Of a stretch of DNA of 64,000 bases, positions 22,873 through 30,347 are shown piece by piece. Source of the stretch: Fonsecaea monophora (lineage: Eukaryota > Ascomycota > Eurotiomycetes > Chaetothyriales > Herpotrichiellaceae); assembly GCF_001642475.1 (NCBI RefSeq), contig NW_019174045.1, forward strand, positions 37,259-101,258, in the 5' to 3' direction. The translations under genes and the position numbers were made by a program. The first letter of the stretch is position 1. Every line of letters begins with the position of its first letter. A model generated the notes under the pieces. The model saw only the letters and a program-made list of their open reading frames with translations, had not been told where the DNA came from and ran no database searches.

Positions 22873-24435
22873 CTATTCTGGCATCGGAGCAAACCGCGAC
22901 ATCTGCCGCAGCTTCCGCCCGTATCTGTAGAAGAGGAATGGAGCCGGGATCGCTAGCACGCACAGAAAGCCGAGGACGCTCGTCGCCCATGGCGTACCCA
23001 AGGATTTATACATGCGTGGTGCCGCCAAAGGGAAGCCAGCGGCCACCAAGCTCCTCACAATCGTGCTTGCCGCCATCGCACTGGCGGCGGACTGGAGGTA
23101 GATGTCGACGAGATATGCCACGGCGTTGGTGAAAATGAGCATGATGCCACTCCCAATGAAAAACCCTGCGATGATTTGTGGCACGGGGGAGATGTGGCGT
23201 GACGAAGTCCAGGCGAAGAAGAAAAGGCCGACTGGGAGAATCAAGCTACCGAGCATGACCAAGGGTAAGCGGTCCTCAGGCAGAACCGAGCCACGAGCCA
23301 GGAGCCTGGGACGATAGTATCGTTTCGAATACACCGCCACTCCAAGCGAGCATACCACCACGCTCGTCAGAATGCTCAAAAACGGGAGGGACCCGGTACG
23401 AGAATCCCAACCTCGACCCTGGACGAAGCTGTACGGAAAAGCGAAGAAGGTCAGATAGAGAATCCCATAGACGATGGCAATGTACAACGCCATGACCATG
23501 AGCATCGGCTCGACGCAGAACATGATTGCCGGCTTGAACATGTACTTTTGGACGAACTCGGAAAAGGCTGGAGCTGGCTTGCTGATCTGTCTGCTCAGTG
23601 CTGACGAGTCCTGCGCCAGTTTGAGTTTCTTGTTTGCTCTTTGTTGGAGAGTTGGCCCGTATGTCTCAGGGACGAAGAGGAATGCAGGGACTCCCACGAC
23701 GACGCCGAGAATGAGAGAAACCCAGCCTGTCCAGTGCCAACCAAGACTGCTTTCGGTGAGAAGGGCGCCAAATATGGGCCCCAGAGTAGGGCCTACGTAG
23801 ACAGCCACCGAGTAGACTGCGGTTGCGACACCACGCTCCGCGGGTTCCCAAAAGTCCGCGTAGGTTGCACCAACCAGGACCTGAGGCGAGGCTCCGAAGC
23901 AGCCGGCTAACAAGCGACATACTAGCAGTGCGGGGAGGTTGTTGACCACTCCGACCGGTATTTGAAGGAGTGTCCACACGAAGAAGGCTGAGAAGAGTGG
24001 CAATCGACGTCCTTTGAATTCTGACAAGGGTCCTTGAACCACCACAGCCCTCAGGTCAGCACAACTCGAAAGAGACATCGATGGCAGGATCCTCAATGGA
24101 CATGGAGACGAGAACATACCCCAAACAATAGGACCCACGGCAAATCCCAAGACATAAAGTGACACCCCCAATAGCGACACTGTTTCACTGACGTGGAACT
24201 CCTTGGATGTGACGGCGATGGCTGAAGACCATACCGAGCTGGCAAACGTGACGGCCGTGGTCATCAACGCCAAAAGAGTGGTTATGACCCATTTGCGCCA
24301 TACTGGGAGATCGAACGGACTGTCAAACGATGCGAGGGCTTCCGGGTCGCCGTCGTCTTTGGCAACGTCTTTCTCATGCGGATCGTGTTCGACGCGTAGA
24401 GTAAATGTCCCAGTGTCTTCGAGGTCGACTGACAT
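22873..24435 (-). CDS. MFS transporter, DHA1 multidrug-type
   Basis: Predicted 491-aa, 12-helix plasma-membrane proton antiporter. Exons on the minus strand: 24435-24120 and 24032-22873. The 87-bp intron (GTATGT..TCAAG) has no stop and a length divisible by three, but removing it joins VWG to PLSEFKGRR, the loop 2-3 motif of DHA1 exporters (usual form GPLSE..GRR), so I remove it. Other family signs: the central helix-4/5 motif RLLAGCFGASPQVLVGATYADFW and the helix-5 motif C region GPTLGPIFGALL. The acidic N-terminal tail (residues 1-50) is cytosolic. The ATG at 24435 is the first in frame. It is co-oriented with the Ppo gene and could export an oxylipin or another metabolite; that link is inference. 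Confidence 0.88.
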   Translation of the reverse strand: MSVDLEDTGTFTLRVEHDPHEKDVAKDDGDPEALASFDSPFDLPVWRKWVITTLLALMTTAVTFASSVWSSAIAVTSKEFHVSETVSLLGVSLYVLGFAVGPIVWGMFSSPCPLRILPSMSLSSCADLRAVVVQGPLSEFKGRRLPLFSAFFVWTLLQIPVGVVNNLPALLVCRLLAGCFGASPQVLVGATYADFWEPAERGVATAVYSVAVYVGPTLGPIFGALLTESSLGWHWTGWVSLILGVVVGVPAFLFVPETYGPTLQQRANKKLKLAQDSSALSRQISKPAPAFSEFVQKYMFKPAIMFCVEPMLMVMALYIAIVYGILYLTFFAFPYSFVQGRGWDSRTGSLPFLSILTSVVVCSLGVAVYSKRYYRPRLLARGSVLPEDRLPLVMLGSLILPVGLFFFAWTSSRHISPVPQIIAGFFIGSGIMLIFTNAVAYLVDIYLQSAASAMAASTIVRSLVAAGFPLAAPRMYKSLGTPWATSVLGFLCVLAIPAPFLFYRYGRKLRQMSRFAPMPE

Positions 24436-25160
24436 GCTTTGCTTCCAGACAATACATATTGACACACCACAGACACAACACTTTCTTTTTCAAGGTGTAA
24501 AGAGCAGATTTGAAGTCGTAGTTGTCCGCCAGATGGTGCTGGTGCTATCCTGTTTTTGGAGGTTGGTGCCGTCTTAGCCGGCAAAGGGCGCAACGAGCAT
24601 TCTCCACGCCGAGGCAGATCACCAATTGCTCCTCACTGAGGTCCAGATTGACTTCGACGCCACCAAGAGGGGGGGATTGTGCGATGGGTAAAAGACGGTC
24701 TGTCTGTGCCGAGTCTAATAGCCGGTGTCGCATTGCCAGGGTGCCAGGATATGCCCCGGTTACATGTACAGGAAGTTTCGGTGTCCGGCCGATATCACCG
24801 CTTCGCTCCAGATGGTATGCGGGACTTGTAGAGAGGATGACGAAATCGGCGCCAAACTTGGACGTATACGAGATATTAGTTATTATACCGATTACCAGTA
24901 TAGGAATCCGTGGGTGGAACTGTGCCACGCCTTGGCTGATCCTTGCGGCGGGCCAATGAGGCTGATGAAGCTCATCAGCCTCATTCACTACTCACTCACT
25001 TCCTTGACTGGCTTCAATTGATCTCTGTACTCAACTCACTCTACCCCGCGAACGACAAGCCAGCTCGACCAGTTACGATGCCTCAACGTCATATCTCGAA
25101 CAAGAACCCCTTAGAAATTTGACACTCTCTGCTGTGAGGGCACCACCGCAAACCGCTCCC
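24436..25160. promoter_or_regulatory. Divergent promoter region between MFS (-) and HET (+) genes
   Basis: About 725 bp between two divergently transcribed genes. It contains a perfect 14-bp inverted repeat at 24955-24985. A minus-strand open frame at 24545-24988 has no recognisable motif. A 14-codon upstream ORF starts at ATG 25077 and ends at 25121, in frame with the HET gene but separated from it by two TGA codons. Confidence 0.45.
24955..24985. repeat. Perfect 14-bp inverted repeat with 3-nt spacer
   Basis: The left arm AATGAGGCTGATGA (24955-24968) is the exact reverse complement of the right arm TCATCAGCCTCATT (24972-24985), with spacer AGC. It could be a dimer-binding operator between the divergent MFS and HET genes, or an RNA hairpin in a leader. 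Confidence 0.9.
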
Positions 25161-26525
25161 ATGCTGCTGTACCTTGTCACCCAAGATCCCGAGTGCGGAC
25201 AAGACTCCGTCCAAATTGAAGGGCATTATTGGAAATTGGCTGCTCATGACTTGGACGCTCCTGATGCTGAAGACATACGATTCACCTGCGTCTCCTACAC
25301 ATGGGGCGCGGAAAGAGAGCGCAGTCCATTTCACCGCGACTACCAGATTTCCGACCGCACAATCCCAGCATTGAGTGCCGTTATCCAGCACCGCCCATCT
25401 TGCACTCGATTTTGGATCGATGCATTCTGTGTGCCTGTCGATGCGCCGGAGAGGATTCACACCTTGGAGAGCATGGGATTTATCTACTCCCGGGCAGATG
25501 AAGTCATTGTCGTCCTTTCCACGGCCGCCCGCCCTGTCCTCGAGCAGATGAGCACTTCCGACCGCGTCGACCCGGTCTATCTCGACGTTTTGGAGAAGGA
25601 GAAATGGGTATCGAGGGCATGGACGTATCAGGAGGCGGCGAACAGCAAGGTTCTTTCCATCACTTGCGAGGAATCCTGCGGGGTCATCGTCCCAGGCAGT
25701 CATTTCCTGAACTGCCTTGGTCACACCCTCACTCACCTCGACGACTCGGCCTCTGTAGCCAGCGATAAGAGGGAGAGATACCCACGTCTCGACGCGTTTG
25801 AGGATCTCATTGCCGAGCACATGATTGCTGGGTACCTCGAACGTCCTGCTTTACAGGTTATGTCGAACATGGATCGTCGCACACAACACCGTGACGAGGA
25901 CCATTTCTACGCCATGATCGGCGCCATCAGCACCACGCGTGCTAGCTCCTGCGCAACCTTGGCTCCTTCCGAGGCATTCATGTCCCTTTGCGAGAGGAAG
26001 GGTGACTACTCGTTCATCTACTCGGTCGCGAAGCGTGACTCGACGCCGTCTAAACGCTGGCGTCCAGTGCCAGGAGATCTCCCGTCTATTCTCCCCTGGC
26101 ATTGTTACGGCGAAGGCCAACCGGCTCACGAGGAGTCCGATTCGTTGTATCTGGACCTGATGCTTCCGCTCGAGATCTCGCCAATCAACGAGGACGGAAA
26201 GAAGTTTGTGCAACAATGGCTTGCCTCGAGCAAACTCGGTTCTGCTGAGTCTCACGGACCCCTCCAAGAATCAGCCTACGCTGCCCTTCGAACCATGGGT
26301 TTCCAAGGCAGTCCGGAGTGCGTGACCACTACGCACGGCTTCTTTTTTCCCGCCGACACAATCCCCACGGAGGAGGAAACCACCATCTTGGTGGCAACTG
26401 GGGTCCGCTGGAGTTGCGGTGCCCCGGGCCTTGCTCGCTGCATCGGAGATGTGGAAAAGTATATCCCTGGGGTGTTTTTCGGCCGCATCGACGACGCAGC
26501 TGCTATCTCAGTCAAGGTATCCTGA
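25161..26525 (+). CDS. HET-domain protein
   Basis: Predicted 454-aa single-exon protein with a heterokaryon-incompatibility (HET) domain near the N-terminus: CVSYTWG (about 43-49), FWIDAFCVP (about 84-92; usual form WIDA.CINQ) and WVSRAWTYQEA, which matches the R.WT.QE motif. The C-terminal 200 residues show no recognised domain. The start at 25161 is the first ATG after two in-frame TGA codons; the domain then begins about 40 residues in, which fits the family. HET proteins mediate non-self recognition and programmed cell death. This one lacks a visible NTPase or repeat partner domain. Loss of the usual NQ after the Cys may indicate a divergent or weak HET. It is divergently arranged with the MFS gene. 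Confidence 0.75.
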   Translation: MLLYLVTQDPECGQDSVQIEGHYWKLAAHDLDAPDAEDIRFTCVSYTWGAERERSPFHRDYQISDRTIPALSAVIQHRPSCTRFWIDAFCVPVDAPERIHTLESMGFIYSRADEVIVVLSTAARPVLEQMSTSDRVDPVYLDVLEKEKWVSRAWTYQEAANSKVLSITCEESCGVIVPGSHFLNCLGHTLTHLDDSASVASDKRERYPRLDAFEDLIAEHMIAGYLERPALQVMSNMDRRTQHRDEDHFYAMIGAISTTRASSCATLAPSEAFMSLCERKGDYSFIYSVAKRDSTPSKRWRPVPGDLPSILPWHCYGEGQPAHEESDSLYLDLMLPLEISPINEDGKKFVQQWLASSKLGSAESHGPLQESAYAALRTMGFQGSPECVTTTHGFFFPADTIPTEEETTILVATGVRWSCGAPGLARCIGDVEKYIPGVFFGRIDDAAAISVKVS

Positions 26526-27288
26526 TTGATGGATCGTGAAGATTGTCAATGATTTCGTCGTGTAAAGGCGCCAAAAGGTGCTGCCCAGTCCAGGTAGGCT
26601 CTTTTTGAAGTGCTTTACCGTGTTAGCTCCATTGTCGCGTGGAAGCTGCATCGTGGCGTGTTGGCCTACCTGGTCTTGTGCCCGCCATACAATTTCGACA
26701 GGCGTCCCGGGAAGGTCAGCAGAAGGCAAAGCCCATCCACAACAGGTCGACTGAATAGATTCCGTGGCTCCACCACACACCCATGCTGACGACACATGTG
26801 CATCTACAAGGCGCACATGCAAGACCCAGACAAACCCCGCCTTTCGGAGCCGTGGCTCCGACTCGGATCCTTTCTCCTTCGCTCTCTCTCACACATGACA
26901 ACCTTGATTAGAGTCCGCGCATCTGAATGTATAGGTAATCAACGACGTTAGCGCTGGCTCGTACGTCAATGCCACACGCGGCGTCTGGGACGGTTTGCAG
27001 TTTGTAGTTGTCGCCATTGATTCCCTCATCTCTCCCAGATTGATTGGACCATCGACCGTGTACGTATTTATGGTCTGGGTATGATAGGGTATAGGGTATA
27101 GACAATTTCATTATCCTGTAGACCTCTCGGTCCTGCGGAGTGACTTTCCATCTTGCCATTTACATGGCGATAATTTCTTCCTCCTGTCTCTCCTCTCTGG
27201 CTTTGTCTTGTCTTTCTGTTTCGGGGAGTAGTCTCGAACTAGAAACTATACGAGCTGCATTCTTTAGTGGTGTTCAGGCCCTGCTCAT
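26526..27288. other. Intergenic between HET and SDR genes
   Basis: About 760 bp with no coding signal. A short tandem GGTATA(G) repeat (TATAGGGTATAGGGTATAG) lies near 27084-27102. It should hold the HET terminator and the SDR promoter. Confidence 0.4.
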
Positions 27289-28236
27289 ATGAAGATGGTC
27301 TCCACGAGCGACATCCTCCTCAACAACACCTCGCTGCTCAGTCCCGGCAGCGGCCCCGTCTGCGCCCTGGTCGGGTGCACCGAGGGAATCGGGCTGGCGA
27401 CGCTGCACGCGGTGCTGCGCCACACGTCGACGCCGACCATCTACCTCGTCGGAGAAACTGCGCGCCTCGATGCCCTCAAGACTTCGGCACAGAGCCTCAA
27501 CGCGTCTGCGAACATTGTCCCGATCGTTGCCACCCCCGACGAGGGCTCGAATCTGGTGTCGTGTGTGCAGGATGCTGCGCGGGAGATGGTCGCTTTGAAT
27601 CCGCCAAGGCTGGATCTGTTGATCATGTCTTCGACGTCGCCGTCACCGTCAGCGGACATCTCTCTCACGGAAGAAGGCATCGACCGCACCATTTGCGCCG
27701 AGTACTGCGCGCGGATGCGCATCCTGGTCACACTGCTCCCGCTCCTGCGCCTAGCGGCGTCTCCTCGCGTCGTCAGCGTCCTCGCCGGCGGACGAGAAGG
27801 GTGGGTCGACGTGGACGATCTCGGTACACCACGGACAACAGAACCCTCCCCCACAGCCGCCGCGGCGACCATGACAACGCTCTTCTTCGAACATCTCGCC
27901 GCACAGGCCGAGAACGACAAGATCGTCTTCCTGCACGTCAACCCGGGCGTTGTCTTCGGGGGTATTGACACGAGCGTCGACGAGGCTGAGGCCGAGGCTG
28001 GCGAAAGAGTCCTCTTCGCCGCAACGAACGGACGGTTCCGCCGTGTCCGGGACCCCGAGCGCGCAAAGGGCACGCTGATCCAGCAGGGCAGTGACGGAGT
28101 GTTGGGCTCCGGCGTGTACCTCGTCAACGGAGACTCGAGCGTCGTCGAGGACGGCGGGAGCGAGGAGTTGAAGAGGTTGAGAAGTGACACAGGTGCTGGT
28201 GTCGTGCACAAGATCTGGGAGTATACGATGGGGTGA
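27289..28236 (+). CDS. Atypical short-chain dehydrogenase/reductase-like protein
   Basis: Predicted 315-aa single-exon Rossmann-fold protein. A nucleotide-binding glycine motif GCTEGIG lies at about 29-35 (usual TGxxxGIG), followed by a DLLIMSSTS segment where classical SDRs have NNAG, and VVSVLAGG where the catalytic Ser strand should be. No YxxxK pair is seen at the expected place (the sequence there is TTLFFEHLAAQ). This matches a group of fungal NAD(P)-binding proteins often found near secondary-metabolism genes. The catalytic role is uncertain and it may be inactive as a classical SDR. Start ATG 27289; the alternative ATG at 27295 differs by two residues. Confidence 0.68.
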   Translation: MKMVSTSDILLNNTSLLSPGSGPVCALVGCTEGIGLATLHAVLRHTSTPTIYLVGETARLDALKTSAQSLNASANIVPIVATPDEGSNLVSCVQDAAREMVALNPPRLDLLIMSSTSPSPSADISLTEEGIDRTICAEYCARMRILVTLLPLLRLAASPRVVSVLAGGREGWVDVDDLGTPRTTEPSPTAAAATMTTLFFEHLAAQAENDKIVFLHVNPGVVFGGIDTSVDEAEAEAGERVLFAATNGRFRRVRDPERAKGTLIQQGSDGVLGSGVYLVNGDSSVVEDGGSEELKRLRSDTGAGVVHKIWEYTMG

Positions 28237-28827
28237 GTTTATGGGGATTGAAGAAGTCCATTCTGTAAAAGAATCGTGTGATGTGTGTGAATGACAAGGG
28301 GTTCTCTCATATACTACCTAGGTACCTACCTAGTAAGTATTGGTTCGGATACCTATATAGGCAGGTAGCTGGACAAGTCACGTCGCAGATACAGACACAG
28401 ACACAGTGGGCGCTGGTTATCTAGCTTCGCTGCACATACACAGCTCGATAGGCCACACAGAGTACATACATGTTAACTCCTCGGCAGAACAGCGCCCCGG
28501 TTACGTCCACAAGTGTGGTGTGGGCGCAGTACCAGGCACCAGGTACGCACAGTATAATCATATAGGATCGTGAGGCGTGTGCGTAGGTGAGCCGACAGGA
28601 AAAGACTGAGGAATCTCTCAAAGAGATCTTCGGGTGATGCTCCTATGCGAGATCGACTACTGCTCAGGGGTCAATATATTCATCCAACGCACATCGGTTT
28701 GTGCCCAATGTCCTTTTCACACACAAGTCCAGTACATAGTCACACAAGTTGATCCCAAAGATGCGTAAGATAATATCATGTCATTCGCCAACTCCAAAAG
28801 ACAGACCGTACCAGCAAAGCACAGACC
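28237..28827. other. Convergent intergenic region with TACCTAGGTACCTACC motif
   Basis: About 590 bp between two convergent genes. It contains CTACCTAGGTACCTACCTAG at 28315-28334 and a short ACAGAC repeat near 28391-28405. No gene is seen. Confidence 0.5.
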
Positions 28828-29634
28828 TCAATCCAGGGTCGCTTCCTGAACAAGATGGACCTCTCGCCAGCTGCGTTCGATCGTCCCGGTGTCCAGGTTC
28901 GCTCTCCAGACACTCAATTGCCACCGGGGAGATCCATCCCGCGATGTTTCTGGCAAATGGAACCGGATAGGGAAGACGAAGAACATGCTATAGGCGCGTC
29001 GGCGGGTCTTCTGGTTAAACGCCTCCATCACCGGGCCGTATCCATCCCTGGACTCCAGCACCTGCCACACGTGCAACATGACATTCGGGTCCGAGAGCTG
29101 GTCCGAGCCCGCCTGCTCGGGAATGGTGATCGTCCAGCCCTTGGGGTTCGGCGCGAACGTCGCCGTCTGTAGATTGGGGAATTTGTCCAGGTTGAGTTCC
29201 CACGTCGCCTCGAGTTCAAAGACATTCAGTCGCACGTGGCGCACGTGGCTCAGACTGTGCAGGGCGTTCATCCTGTTCACGAACGAGTGCAGCGCTTGCT
29301 GGCAATGGAGCTCCCACATGGCCATCTGGATAAAGACATGCTGAGCCTCACGTCGCACTTGGCCCGGCGGCGCAGACCTCAGCAGCCACTGGTGGTCTGC
29401 GCGATAAGGCCCCGTCGCGTCCGAGAAGCAGTAGCAGCCCGACTTGGCGGTCACGGCGACCCGGTTGCCCTTGAAAGCGTGTGCAAAGACTTCCCATCGG
29501 ATTTCAGCAGGCAGCTTCACCAATTGTGAGATTACATCTGCAAGCCGCTCGTCGCGAGTTTCCAGGGGAAAGAAGTATGGCCGCGCATTGAGGGTGTGGA
29601 AATATGTGGTCTCGGCTACTGCTGACTCGGACAT
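28828..29634 (-). CDS. Hypothetical protein with LPAEIR F-box-like/2EXR-like start
   Basis: Predicted 268-aa single-exon protein; I do not recognise a specific family. Near residues 40-55 it has QLVKLPAEIRWEVFAHAF, which resembles the LP.E.R..I/V motif that opens many fungal F-box-like and 2EXR proteins. A leucine-patterned section follows (LSHVRHVRLNVFELEATWEL, FPNLQTATF), as in small fungal LRR-like proteins. No signal peptide or membrane segment is visible. It starts at the ATG at 29634, the first in the frame. Function unknown. Confidence 0.6.
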   Translation of the reverse strand: MSESAVAETTYFHTLNARPYFFPLETRDERLADVISQLVKLPAEIRWEVFAHAFKGNRVAVTAKSGCYCFSDATGPYRADHQWLLRSAPPGQVRREAQHVFIQMAMWELHCQQALHSFVNRMNALHSLSHVRHVRLNVFELEATWELNLDKFPNLQTATFAPNPKGWTITIPEQAGSDQLSDPNVMLHVWQVLESRDGYGPVMEAFNQKTRRRAYSMFFVFPIRFHLPETSRDGSPRWQLSVWRANLDTGTIERSWREVHLVQEATLD

Positions 29635-30347
29635 GGCGCTGAAATGCTGACTACAAGAAGTGGCATAGGCATTCAGCTGTTACATCGTGGTCGCATCGGA
29701 GATCCTTGAGCTGTGAAGATGCTGGCTCCGGCATATCATGCTATGCTGGTGTTGGAACGAGGTACAGGAGAAGCGTGACCGATAAGGACCAGACGAGGCA
29801 GAAATGGTGCACCGTAGAAGTTGCTCCGGTGACACAAATGACCACAGCTCAGCAAACAATCACGTGCCATAAACCAAAAAGAGTACCAAGTACATATTAT
29901 ACATACACATATATACTTCATGATAGACTGTATTTGAATATTGATACAGGAGACATACGTAATTCTGCATAGATAACCCGAAAGCCTTTCTCTATTTCCC
30001 ATCCATGGAGATCTATCCAATCCGTCGAGCCAGAGCCTGGGCGTTGAAAGATAACTCGAGAGTCGCGCCCACAGCAGAGGATGATTGTGCTTCCCACGTT
30101 GATAGTACAGTTGAACAAATTGCGCAGATGCCAAGCTATAATATGGCGAATCCGAAAGTGTTGCATAAACTTGCGGACAGTCCAAGTCGTGTTCCACCAT
30201 AGCTTCATTCAAATCATGGCCCGTAGCATTCGGAGCAACGCCTATAGTAATCATAAGATTTGACGTTGGTAATTCGCAAAGAGGACCTGCCCCCTGTTGT
30301 GCACATTGGGCCTTCCTTCAGCAGCGTAGCTTCAACCACGAGATACA
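29635..30347. other. Intergenic, nothing recognised
   Basis: About 710 bp upstream of the unknown protein and downstream of the pseudokinase, both on the minus strand. AT-rich stretches lie near 29875-29945. Short open frames lack motifs. Confidence 0.4.

Noticed and set aside
24033..24119. Reading the 87 bp in the MFS gene as coding
   Set aside because: It has GTATGT..CAAG splice ends and interrupts the conserved GPLSE..GRR loop, so it is treated as an intron.
24545..24988. 147-codon minus-strand frame between MFS and HET genes
   Set aside because: No recognisable domain, and it spans the divergent promoter and the inverted repeat. Could be a small gene but I see no positive evidence.
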